This document shows, one piece after another, positions 43,565 through 53,400 of a stretch of 53,796 bases of DNA (the first letter of the stretch is position 1; every line of letters begins with the position of its first letter). The notes under the pieces are model-generated. The model searched no databases. It was not told the origin of the DNA and saw only the letters and a list, made by a program, of their open reading frames with translations. The position numbers and the translations under genes were made by a program. This DNA comes from Sedimentisphaerales bacterium (GTDB taxonomy: Bacteria > Planctomycetota > Phycisphaerae > Sedimentisphaerales > SM23-30): contig JAFGSR010000075.1 in the NCBI GenBank assembly GCA_016934515.1, positions 1 through 53,796 on the forward strand, in the 5' to 3' direction.

Positions 43565-43586
43565 GGCAACCTAATCTTCAGATGCT
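43478..43586 (+). repeat. Direct repeat, left copy (3' end of small gene)
   Basis: This stretch aligns without gaps to 48061-48169 with 12 differences by hand count. It covers the last 29 codons of the small gene plus 22 bp beyond its stop. The two copies flank the sensory gene pair, in the same orientation, 4583 bp apart. Confidence 0.8.
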
Positions 43587-43607
43587 TGCACTTCTGCCAT
43601 CTGAAAA
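43577..43607 (+). terminator. Hairpin after small basic protein gene
   Basis: TTCAGATG (43578-43585) pairs with CATCTGAA (43598-43605), with AAG TT following. The left arm is inside the direct repeat and the right arm is not, so the duplicated copy at 48162 has lost the second arm. Confidence 0.45.
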
Positions 43608-43695
43608 GTTACATATCTTGAATGCCTTATCACCTTAGCCTCAATCATAACCTGTTTAACTCGGAGTGTTCGCCGTAACCTGCCTCTACTAACGA

Positions 43696-46600
43696 TTAAT
43701 TGGCAATAGCGGCTTCATTGTTTTCTTTAAGCATCGAAATTAATTCTTTCGCGTAACAGGGCTTAAACACGATATCCTGAATCCCCATCTGCCGAACCGC
43801 TTGTACCTGATCATCTGATTGCGGCAATCCGGTAACAATAATTATTCGGCATTGTTTATACTTTTGATTATTCTGTATATGTCGAACTATCTCTGTCCCA
43901 TCCATCTTCTCCATTTGCAGATCAGCAAAAATGACATCCGGCACAAATGACCCAAGCATCGTACAGGCATTAATACCATCCGTTGTGCACTTAAAAATGG
44001 CTCCAGGCATCAGCCGATGAAATGATCGCTGCATGCCGTCTAGTAAATTTTGATCTTCATCAACCATGAGAATCTTTAAAAATCTACAAGTCTTGAATTG
44101 TTTTTTATCAGAACAATATTTTTCCAATATTTCTACTATTTTCTCTTTCCTTGCGGGCTTGGAGATATAATTGTCCATACCGGCCTCAAGACAGCGATTT
44201 TTATCCCCGCTCATGGCGTGAGCCGTCATTGCCACAATTTTAACATGACCACCCGTCTCCTTCTCCCGGCGGCGAATCTCACTAGTCGCTCCGAAACCAT
44301 CAAGCTCCGGCATTTGACAATCCATAAACACCAGATCATATTCCTCCCTATCCACCATCTCAACAGCCTTACGCCCGTTATTGGCAATGTCAACTGAACA
44401 ACCCATTTTGGACAACATCTTCTGGGCTACTTTTTGATTTACCAAGTTGTCTTCCGCCAGCAATATCCGGGCTTTGAAAGATAGAGTCTTCGCCCTTAAT
44501 TCCGAATCAGTAGCATTGCCGCCCACCCTGTCATCTTCAGACGCACGAGGCAATAGAAGACTAAACCAGAACGTTGAGCCTTTTTGCTTGCGGCTCTTCA
44601 CTCCGATTTCACCGCCCATCAACTTAACCAGTTGGCTTGATATCGCAAGACCTAAACCCGTGCCACCATATTGCCGCGTTGTAGAGGCGTCTGCCTGTGT
44701 AAATTTCTCGAAAATACGAGACTGCTTATCTTCGGGAATTCCTATCCCCGTATCAGAGACCGAAAAGCGAAGATGAACCGGATCACTGTCACACTGCTCA
44801 CCTTCCACCTTAACCTGAATATTCCCCTGATGCGTAAATTTAATTGCGTTACCAAGAAAATTCGATATCACCTGCTGGATACGAACAGGATCACCAATCA
44901 GATGATGAGGAACTTCGGAATTTAAGTCCACTTCAAATGTCAGATCTTTACTATGAATACGTTCCATAAACAGACTACGTATCTGGTCGAGCAATTTTTT
45001 CAAATCAAATGGAATTGCTTCCAAAAACAGTTTCCCTGCTTCAATCTTAGAAAAATCAAGTATATCATTGATCACCGTCAATAACGCCTGCGCCGATACA
45101 CTGATTGTCTCGGCATATTCGCGCTGCTCATCATCAAGTTCGGTTTCCATCAGCAGACTGGCCATACCCATCACACCGTTCATCGGTGTCCGGATTTCAT
45201 GACTCATAATCGCCAAAAATTCACTCTTCGCCCGATTCGCTGATTCCGCTGCTTCCTTGGCTTCACATTGTGCTTGCCCCGCTTCCTTCTGGGCCGTTAC
45301 GTCCCGATACACAACTCCTACTCCAACAATGCGGTCATCCTGATCGCAGAGCGGTGAAAGAACCGATTCACTGTATTTCTTCTGACCGCCAACTACAAAC
45401 TCATCTTCAACCGACATCGCCTGCTGGCCCTGAAAAACCTCCTCAATCCGGCTTTTCCAGACTGACATAAAATTCTCAATATGACCGAGCGATTGTTCGA
45501 TTGAGCGATTCAGCATATCCTGTTTCGTTATCCCAACATAATCCACTGCCGCCTGATTCGCGTAAAGACAGTAATAACGACGATCCCAGATCGTTACACA
45601 ATCCTGGGTCGATTCAAATATGGCCCGGAACCGATTTTCACTTTGACTCAACTCACCCGTTCGCTTTTCAACCAGATGTTCGATCTGTACCGTACGTATC
45701 TCATTTGAATACATCCATGACGCCAACAGAACCGTTATGAACAATCCCGTCCCCAGCACCATCCAGCCCATCATAGTATGATGTTGTGCTACAAATAATT
45801 CTGACGGCCTACATTGTATCTGCCACTGAGATCCGACGACATCGATCACCTCTTCATGCAAATACGCCCCATCTGAACTAAAATAAACATCCTCTTCGGC
45901 CAACCCACCCAATGAATGGTAACTATGAACCGATAAGCCTTCATTCAGATAATTTACCTTAACGTCGATCTCGCCCGAAGAAAACACTTCCATTGCATTT
46001 CGAAGCTGACTTTCTATCTGAAAGCTAACTAATATAAAGCCCTTCAAGCTCTTGCGACGATCCTCAACCGAAAAGGTTAATCCGCCACGCTCGTAAACGG
46101 GGCGGTAGATCAAAAACGTATGGCTGTTCCCTTTGCGAAAAAACAATGACGCTGTCGAAGAGGTCGGTTCGTTCGTATCACACGCCCGCTGCATCATCTG
46201 CTGCTGAGATTTATCCGATGCATGATCGATCCCGATTTCTTTAACATTACGAAGATAGGGTTCGACGTAATACACGGGAAAATAGTCGCTACGATGTTCT
46301 GCCTTTACAAAACCTTCGAAACTATCTGCCTGGATAATCTGAAAACCTTCGATGCCATCTTCTCGAGCCTCTAATTCAAAACGACGCCTATCTTCTTCAC
46401 AAACTCTGGATATCCACGCTATGGCCTGAATCCCCGCTATGCGATCCAGCAATGGCTTTGTATATGTCGTAAATTCGTCACGATCTACATCGTTCGAGGC
46501 CAGATAAAAGGAATTAATGGATTCCAGAACAAATAGGTCATCAGAAAACACATCTTTAATAGCCGAGATACGCTTTTCCGCATTATGAAAAAATTCCGAT

Positions 46601-46731
46601 TTTAGATTCTGCGTTTCGTTGCGACGAAACAGGCCAAAACCAAGAAAAGAAAACACCGCCCCTATTACCACCGTCGTGGTGATAATAGTTATCAAACGCG
46701 CCTTCTTTTCCGGCCACTTCAACCGCTTCAT
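43696..46731 (-). CDS. CHASE-domain hybrid sensor histidine kinase
   Basis: A 1011-residue membrane kinase. TM1 (about 14-33), a periplasmic CHASE-type sensor (about 60-300) with DYFPVYYVEPY-like and FFRKGNSHTFLIYRPVYERG segments, and TM2 (about 323-345) come first. A PAS domain (about 363-480, RFRAIFESTQDCVTIWDR) precedes the HisKA core with the phospho-His in IMSHEIRTPMNGVMGM (about 508). A HATPase domain (N box NAIKFTHQG, G boxes DTGIGIPEDK and GGTGLGLAIS) and two receiver domains follow, with Asp in FMDCQMPELDG (about 802) and FADLQMEKMDG (about 936). There is no HTH or output domain, so signal must pass to a response regulator elsewhere. It begins 3 bp after the substrate-binding protein gene. 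Confidence 0.92.
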   Translation of the reverse strand: MKRLKWPEKKARLITIITTTVVIGAVFSFLGFGLFRRNETQNLKSEFFHNAEKRISAIKDVFSDDLFVLESINSFYLASNDVDRDEFTTYTKPLLDRIAGIQAIAWISRVCEEDRRRFELEAREDGIEGFQIIQADSFEGFVKAEHRSDYFPVYYVEPYLRNVKEIGIDHASDKSQQQMMQRACDTNEPTSSTASLFFRKGNSHTFLIYRPVYERGGLTFSVEDRRKSLKGFILVSFQIESQLRNAMEVFSSGEIDVKVNYLNEGLSVHSYHSLGGLAEEDVYFSSDGAYLHEEVIDVVGSQWQIQCRPSELFVAQHHTMMGWMVLGTGLFITVLLASWMYSNEIRTVQIEHLVEKRTGELSQSENRFRAIFESTQDCVTIWDRRYYCLYANQAAVDYVGITKQDMLNRSIEQSLGHIENFMSVWKSRIEEVFQGQQAMSVEDEFVVGGQKKYSESVLSPLCDQDDRIVGVGVVYRDVTAQKEAGQAQCEAKEAAESANRAKSEFLAIMSHEIRTPMNGVMGMASLLMETELDDEQREYAETISVSAQALLTVINDILDFSKIEAGKLFLEAIPFDLKKLLDQIRSLFMERIHSKDLTFEVDLNSEVPHHLIGDPVRIQQVISNFLGNAIKFTHQGNIQVKVEGEQCDSDPVHLRFSVSDTGIGIPEDKQSRIFEKFTQADASTTRQYGGTGLGLAISSQLVKLMGGEIGVKSRKQKGSTFWFSLLLPRASEDDRVGGNATDSELRAKTLSFKARILLAEDNLVNQKVAQKMLSKMGCSVDIANNGRKAVEMVDREEYDLVFMDCQMPELDGFGATSEIRRREKETGGHVKIVAMTAHAMSGDKNRCLEAGMDNYISKPARKEKIVEILEKYCSDKKQFKTCRFLKILMVDEDQNLLDGMQRSFHRLMPGAIFKCTTDGINACTMLGSFVPDVIFADLQMEKMDGTEIVRHIQNNQKYKQCRIIIVTGLPQSDDQVQAVRQMGIQDIVFKPCYAKELISMLKENNEAAIAN

Positions 46732-46734
46732 GGC

Positions 46735-47811
46735 CTAATCCTCAATGACAACATCCGTTTTCTCAATAACCTCACCAGACACTTCAATCCCCAGTTGCCG
46801 TGCAACCTTCAGATTCACCATCGACTGCCCCTCCAATGCCGTAATTATCGGATGCTGATCTATGCGGTCACCACGTAACAGCCCCAGCGCCATTTGGCCT
46901 GCCTTCAAACCGTGCTCAACACCAGATTCCAGATAACCGCACAACGCCCCGTCATCCACCGCAAAAATGAAAAAACCGATCACTGGTAAACGGGAATTTC
47001 CCACCGTCCAATTCATTACTTCTTTCGGCAACATGCTGACTTGGTCTCCAGCACGCTTCACCGTGTGATACATATACACTGCGATCGCATCCGCACGGTC
47101 CTGGCATTGCAGTATAGCCTGCTGCCAGCCATCAAACGTTGAAGGCGTTTCACAAGAAACTATCTCAAACGTGCTTGGCCGAGTCTTTATAAATGCAATT
47201 GCACCCGCCGATGTCTCTGAATCGTCAGTGACTATCGCCACGCGGCTGGCATAAGGCCGCAACTCCTTCAAAAAATCCAGACTCGCCTGGAAATGAGGGC
47301 GTTCAAGTACCCCTGTTACGTTTGACGCCGGATAACCATACGCCTCTGGTTTCGCATTTACACCACAAAAAATAACTATAGGCCTTTCACAACCAACATA
47401 CGACTTGGCGAAATATATCTGCGCATTGTCATCCGCCGCAATCACAACATCCGGATTCCACTGGCGAACTATCTCTTTTGCCTTCTCGCCCGCCTGTTGT
47501 TTCCATGACTTATCCGTAATCCGCTTGGTATCCATATAAAATACCTGAAGATCTATCTGCTTATCGCCCGATAACGCCATCTTTACCCCACGCGTAATCG
47601 CATCCACCCACGGATATCCCGTATGATAACTATGAACCAGCAAAACTTTTTTCACGTCCTTTACGGCAGGTTGCAAACGACAAACCTCGACCTTCGCCCG
47701 AGCATGCAAGGGCATTTTGCGATTTAAATAGAAATATCCACCTGCACACGCTGCACCAATCAATACCACCAGAACAATCACAAATCGAAACGCACTCTTG
47801 ATATCTTTCAT
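46735..47811 (-). CDS. ABC-type substrate-binding protein (sensory)
   Basis: A 358-residue periplasmic-binding-fold protein of the PF04392 (ABC_sub_bind) type. An N-terminal anchor (FRFVIVLVVLIGAACAGGYF, about 7-26) is followed by LLVHSYHTGYPWVDAITRGV, VVIAADDNAQIYFAKSY and VTGVLERPHFQASLDFLKEL, all typical. No ABC permease or ATPase gene is near; the hybrid kinase follows 3 bp later. This points to ligand sensing rather than import, as proposed for PF04392 proteins fused to or beside kinases. ATG 47811 is chosen; a TTG at 47832 is possible. The anchor suggests tethering to the inner membrane. Confidence 0.85.
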   Translation of the reverse strand: MKDIKSAFRFVIVLVVLIGAACAGGYFYLNRKMPLHARAKVEVCRLQPAVKDVKKVLLVHSYHTGYPWVDAITRGVKMALSGDKQIDLQVFYMDTKRITDKSWKQQAGEKAKEIVRQWNPDVVIAADDNAQIYFAKSYVGCERPIVIFCGVNAKPEAYGYPASNVTGVLERPHFQASLDFLKELRPYASRVAIVTDDSETSAGAIAFIKTRPSTFEIVSCETPSTFDGWQQAILQCQDRADAIAVYMYHTVKRAGDQVSMLPKEVMNWTVGNSRLPVIGFFIFAVDDGALCGYLESGVEHGLKAGQMALGLLRGDRIDQHPIITALEGQSMVNLKVARQLGIEVSGEVIEKTDVVIED

Positions 47812-48051
47812 GTCACACTTCTTTTTACACAAAAATTCAGGATAATTTTAGTTTCTGCCTGAACAGAATACCACCACAACACCTATGTCATCTATTTCGG
47901 CCTTTGTTATACTCTTCCTTAACAACATTATCCTCTCTAACAAAACTAATAGACACCCTAACTCTCCCACGCAAGGCCGATAATACAAAATTTCACTTCA
48001 ACATACTGATATAAACGTTACCAATAAACACCCTATCTAGATGCGTTCCAT

Positions 48052-48147
48052 GCCCACCCTACCGGTGTGATTTGCTGGCTGAGCAGCCAACTGGGAAAAA
48101 AGGCCTCGAAAATCAGCAGCGAAGACGTTGCCACGCTGGCAAAATAA
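48052..48147 (+). pseudogene. Truncated copy of the small basic protein gene
   Basis: In one frame this reads AHPTGVICWLSSQLGKKASK, then ISSEDVATLAK and a stop codon (48145-48147). It matches the last 29 residues of the protein at 43331-43564 with few changes. The frame has no start codon, and the N-terminal two thirds is missing. It is a remnant, not a functional gene. The DNA copy is 48061-48169. Confidence 0.75.
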
Positions 48148-48169
48148 GGCATCCTAAGCTTCAGATGCT
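48061..48169 (+). repeat. Direct repeat, right copy
   Basis: Gapless partner of 43478-43586 (12 mismatches in 109 by hand count). The similarity ends abruptly on both sides. Several mismatches fall in third codon positions, which suggests the copies diverged while at least one was under selection. Confidence 0.8.
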
Positions 48170-48264
48170 CAGGTTAAATGCGATGGAATTCTGCTGCTAA
48201 CAGGGTAGTTTCCTGCGATCCGGACTTCGGAGTTATATTAACCTATCTGCATGGAAATGGTTTT

Positions 48265-49836
48265 TCAGGCTTCTTCTGGCTCCGACAGAGCCAGTAATTT
48301 ATCGAGCCTTTCCCAGAATTTGTCTGCTTTTAAATTACTGGGCAGGGTATGTACCGATCCGGTTTTATCGTCAATGGCAACAACCTGCAGAACTCGGTCG
48401 ACTTTCTTGGGGCGGATTTTCAGGGGGCCTTGAATAGACTGAACAGTCATCGCTTCAGCACGGGGGAAACGAATAATCACTCCACCATAAACAATATCGC
48501 TTACTTCAATTTCCTGACTGGTCTGTTCCATCATGGATTGGTAGAGTTTATCAATCTTCTCGATAAGTTTGGCAGCCCGTTTTTCAAGATCATAAGCGTT
48601 TTTAAGCAGTTCGTTGGCTTTTGCTTTTTGTTCGGCTTTGAGATGTTTCTGATAGGCCAAGAGCGGCTCGATAGCCTGGCGGATTTTTCGAGATTTTTGA
48701 CGAAATTTAGCTATCTGAGGCTCAGATTCGGCAACTAATTCTTTCAAAGAATTATCAATCCCAACCTCAACTATCGTACGGATGTCGGCATCCGAACCCA
48801 GATCTTTTACCTTCAGCCCGCCCCTAGCGATGGTTACTCCTCCAATCAATGGACCATTCTCGACAACAACGAATCCATCGCAAACCAAATCGGAATGAAC
48901 AATCTCGGTACGGGCTTCGATATTGCCTTTGGCCCGTGCGTGGGCGTTGGTAATATATTTGGCTTTTATATCTCCCCCAGCTGAAATTTTGCCCTTGTCC
49001 TTTCCGGTAACGCCGCCAGTGATATAAATATCTTTGTCGGCGTAAATTTCAGCAGCTTCGACAATACCCAACACGCTGATGGTTGCATGACTTTTGACCT
49101 TGAACAGATCAAGAACATTTTTTGCAATGACAACCTCTCCCGGAAAATCAATGTTGCCTACGGAAAAGTCAACGTTTCCCGAAATTTCCAGCTTGGGATT
49201 GACGGTAACTTTGTCGCCGGACAATTCAAATTTCCCGCTACAGTCGGCAAAAACAGTATCGCCTTTTTGGTGAACATTTTTACCCAAACGAATCTGGGCT
49301 TCCCGACCCGGTTTACGCGGAATCTCTTTGCCGTAAACATCCATACCGTCAGTGCCACTAACCGGCGGAATTAATCTCAGTAGTGGTTGATCTTTTTCGA
49401 CGGAGATAATATTGGAGCATTCATAATGGCTTTCACGATCGGAGGTGGATTTTTTCCCATCAGATGATCGTTGGGATCCGTCAGCCTTTCCTGTTGAGGG
49501 CTGCTTACTGGTATCTTGATCAGGTTCACTCTGAGCAGGATTTTGCTGATTTTTCCCGCACAAATTTTTGATCCGACCATTCTGATCATGCACTGGAGAC
49601 TTTCCTCGGGCAATTACTGCGGATTCGGGAGTGCCGCCACCACAGAGAGTTTCCGAAAACTGTTTTATGTTTTCAGTGCCTTGTTCATCAATAACGATTT
49701 TTAAGGCGGAAATCTCCGCGGAAATTTGCTCAGGAGTAAGAGATTGCGCAGAAATTCCGGTATTTAAATCCATCGTCGCGGTCAGCTTGTCACTGCTAAT
49801 ATTAACTTTCAGTAATTTATTAGCTGTCAGAGGCAT
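48265..49836 (-). CDS. FapA/DUF342 family protein
   Basis: A 523-residue cytoplasmic protein of the FapA (flagellar assembly protein A, DUF342) family, with the N-terminal FapA domain and a central right-handed beta-helix of short repeats. Typical segments are GTDGMDVYGKEIP, VEAAEIYADKDIYITGGVTG, KGKISAGGDIKAKYITNAHA and ADGF-like CDGFVVVENGPLIGGV. A C-terminal coiled coil (about 390-460) follows. In Vibrio, FapA links flagellar assembly to sugar-transport signalling, but most members outside flagellar operons are uncharacterised. No flagellar gene is in this window. ATG 49836 is the first in frame. Confidence 0.85.
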   Translation of the reverse strand: MPLTANKLLKVNISSDKLTATMDLNTGISAQSLTPEQISAEISALKIVIDEQGTENIKQFSETLCGGGTPESAVIARGKSPVHDQNGRIKNLCGKNQQNPAQSEPDQDTSKQPSTGKADGSQRSSDGKKSTSDRESHYECSNIISVEKDQPLLRLIPPVSGTDGMDVYGKEIPRKPGREAQIRLGKNVHQKGDTVFADCSGKFELSGDKVTVNPKLEISGNVDFSVGNIDFPGEVVIAKNVLDLFKVKSHATISVLGIVEAAEIYADKDIYITGGVTGKDKGKISAGGDIKAKYITNAHARAKGNIEARTEIVHSDLVCDGFVVVENGPLIGGVTIARGGLKVKDLGSDADIRTIVEVGIDNSLKELVAESEPQIAKFRQKSRKIRQAIEPLLAYQKHLKAEQKAKANELLKNAYDLEKRAAKLIEKIDKLYQSMMEQTSQEIEVSDIVYGGVIIRFPRAEAMTVQSIQGPLKIRPKKVDRVLQVVAIDDKTGSVHTLPSNLKADKFWERLDKLLALSEPEEA

Positions 49837-50494
49837 GTAAGATATTTCCCAATTCTAAATATTACAGCAATCCCGGAGGAAAGTTCAGCAATGGATGTCA
49901 AGTCGGCAGAGATGCTTTTTTAAAGTTTTCTTCAATTTTACCCTGGAGCGTACTTTCAACTGCAAAATTTACCGCATCACATTTGCATAGCTAGTCATAA
50001 ATGTCCTTATGATGTCCAATCGCGTAATAGAACAATCGTGCATTCAGATACTTACAGTTGAAAAGCTTCGACATTTTTATCGGCTCATTCAACGACTTAA
50101 TTCATCAAACAGCAGTAGATACCATACTAACTTTTTAAAACACTCAGGAAAATATACACAACTGCCTTTGTAAGTGTCTACCTGGAAACTATTTAGCGTA
50201 AATCCCCTACTTGGTCCCATATTTATCAACCTATAAACTGAACATGCAAATTAATTGTCGCAAAATTATTATTGCCCTATCAATAAAAAAGTCCAATAAT
50301 GTGTGCTGTTGAAACTTGTTAGTCAATCAATATAGTCATTGGCAAGGTATGCCATATAGTATCCTCGACTTCCATTCGGCTGAAAATTATTTTGTCAATA
50401 TGAAAAATATATTTTCCTGTAATACCATCCCTCAGCTATATTTCGTTCAATCAGCAAATATTCAATCCTTAATAGTTCTTTGGAGATACCCGAG
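49837..50494. other. A/T-rich gap before the propeller gene
   Basis: About 650 bases with no credible gene or repeat; base composition is clearly more A/T-rich than the genes beside it. TATA-rich stretches occur but none forms a convincing -35/-10 pair. The propeller gene's GGAG is at its right end (50482-50485). Confidence 0.5.
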
Positions 50495-53400
50495 ATGAAA
50501 AAGAATTGCCCAACTCACAAAAGCACATTCCCTGGCAACCAGGGAAAAAGCCAAATCACCATTTATATAATAACCGGCTGTGCAATTTTACTTTTCTTCC
50601 TGACGTTCAATTTGAAAACCTTGCATGCTCAGACGGACTGGCCCTGTTACCGTCACGACATGTATCGCTCTGGAGTAACTGAACACAAAATTCCTCTGCC
50701 CGTGGAGCAGTTATGGGTGTATCGCTCAACCGAACCACCCCAGCCGGCTTGGGGCGATCCGCAACCAGCCATTGTCGAAGGCACCTTGGAACTGCCCCGA
50801 ATACGCTTTGATGATGCCCTGAATGTTGCCGCTGTCAACGACATGGTTTATTTTGGTTCATCGGTGGACAACAAGGTTTACGCCCTGAATGCTCAGTCCG
50901 GTAAAATCATCTGGGAATTCTTTACCGAAGGGCCGGTAAGACTGGCACCAACTATCTATAAAAATCGCGTTTATGTTGGTTCTGATGATGGTTTTGCTTA
51001 TTGCCTGGATTGTAAAAACGGCAAGCTGGTCTGGAAGCTCCGCGGCGGCGGTGGCAATCAGAAAGTACTCGGCAGCGGAAAAATGATTTCGCTCTGGCCA
51101 ATCCGCACCGGTGTGCTGGTGGATAAAGGAATAGCTTATTTCGGCGCCGGGGTTTTCCCGGGTGAGCGAATTTATATGTACGCGGTAGATGCCGACGAGG
51201 GCTCGGTAATCTGGCAGTATGACACTATCGGCGACCAAGGGGCTGGACAGTTTGATTTTTCTCCGCAGGGTTACATTCTGGCTTCGGAAAAATATTTATT
51301 CGCTACTTCCGGCCGACGACCACCGTTTTGCTTTAGCCGAGCTGACGGCAGTTATTTGTATCAGGTCCCAGGCAACCGCACTGGAGTGGGCACTTATGCT
51401 TTGATAAATGACGAAATGTTGTTTTCCGGCACCCAGAACAAAATAGCAGCCTATCAACTCAACAACGGCAAAGAAGACAAATTGGCATGGGCTCCTTGCC
51501 AGAGCCTGGTAATCACTCCAAAAATTTCATACCTAGCTGACAATAATGGTGTTCGGGCGATAGACCGGGAAAAAATGGAGCAGGAAAACGACGAATCCGC
51601 CGCCACAATATGGCAATGCCGGGGTTCTGCGGTTAACACTCTAATTGCAACCGGCGAAACTATCTTTGCGGGCAGTGAAAATGAAGTAACCGCCATTGAC
51701 CGTTCTTCCGGTAAAGTAATCTGGTCCGGTTCAGTAGAAGGTCAGGTTCGCGGCCTGGCAGCAGCCGATCATCGCCTGCTGGTAAGCACCGATCTGGGCC
51801 ATATCTACTGCTTCGGGCCGAGCAAAGCTAAACTAACTTTCACGACCAGCCAGATCAATGCAACCGTTGATCCTTTTAAGCCGGATGACTTAACCGCCGT
51901 TTATGAAAAAGCGGCAGATTTCATTCTTACTCAAACGGGATTCGACCGCAAAAAGGGATATTGTTTTGTTTATGGCGCCGGCCGGGGTAGATTGGCTTAC
52001 GAATTGGCCCGCCGCAGTGAAATGCAATTTTTCGGTACTGAACCGGACGTTAACCTCGTAGCCCAGGGACAGGCTGCCCTGCTTAACGCTAATTTGTACG
52101 GCAACAGAATCACCTTGCACCAGGGAACGCTCGACAAACTAAATTACAATGATTACTCCGCAGCACTGGTGGTTTCAGATTCAATTATCGCCGAAGGCAA
52201 ATGCACCGGTTTGGCGACCCAGATGTATAGAATTGTCCGACCGGCCGGAGGTATCGCTTTAATCGGCCAGCCGCCCGGTTGCCCCAAAAAATTATCAATT
52301 AATGAACTGGAGCAATGGTTAAAAGCCGGCGAACTTTCATATTCTATCACTGAAGACGCTAATGGTCTGTGGGCCATAATCGAACGCGGCCCCCTGCCGG
52401 GTGCGGGACAGTGGACTAAGATGTGGAGCGACCTGGGCAACACCGCCTGCAGTCAGGATGAACGGATCACCGACAATTGGCAGGTACTCTGGTACGGACA
52501 ACCCGGACCACGAGTTCTGGTCGAACGGCACGCCCGGGCAATGACGGATCTGTACAAAAACGGTAAATGGGTAATCCCCGGCGCCCATCGGGTAATCTGT
52601 GTTGACGCCTATAACGGCGCCCGGCTCTGGGATTTGCCGGTTCCGGATTCCTCTCGGGTAGGCATCAACAGCGACGCCGGTTGGGTAACCCTCAATGACG
52701 ACTTCGTTTTTGTAGTTTCGCAAAACAAATGCTTGAAAGTGGACGTTGAAACCGGCGAGGTAGTTGATAACTTTTTCACCCCTGACAGAAAACGCGACTG
52801 GGGCTATATCGCGATTGATCAGCAGGTGCTCTACGGTAGCGAACAGATTAAAAACGCCTCCGTTATCCGAGGAGCCGGAGGCAATTACTGGCGCACCAGT
52901 CACGGTGACCTCCGACCGGTGGTAACCAGCATGGGCGTTTTCTGCTCGGACACTGATATCGGCAAAGTGCTCTGGCGGTACAGTGACGAATCGGCAATTG
53001 CCAATCCAACCATCTGCGTCAGTAATAATGCAATGTTCTTCATCGAAAGCCGGCCCAATGCAGCAACCAGCAATAAGGACGGCCAAGTCCTGATGGCAGA
53101 CTTCACCAACGGCCCGAAAGAACATCTGGTCAAGCTGGACAAAAAAACCGGCAAACTGATTTGGCGCAAGCAGTTTGATCTGGATTTCCAGCACAGCGTT
53201 TACCTCAGCTATGCCAACGACGTACTGCTGGCTTCCGGAGCACGAACGGACCAAACTTATGTTTACGATTTTCGGGCGTTCAGCGCCGATAGCGGTGAGT
53301 TGCTCTGGTCGCAAGACAAAATCAACTCCAATGTCGCCAACGATAGTCACGGCTACCAGGACAAACACCCCATGATTGTAAACAACAAAGTGTTTTTTAA

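Larger units (their letters stand above)
47812..48264. other. Gap holding remnant repeat copy
   Basis: About 450 bases separate the sensory genes from fapA. The stretch 47812-48050 is A/T-rich with no gene visible. The direct-repeat copy lies at 48061-48169. Nothing else was recognised. Confidence 0.5.
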
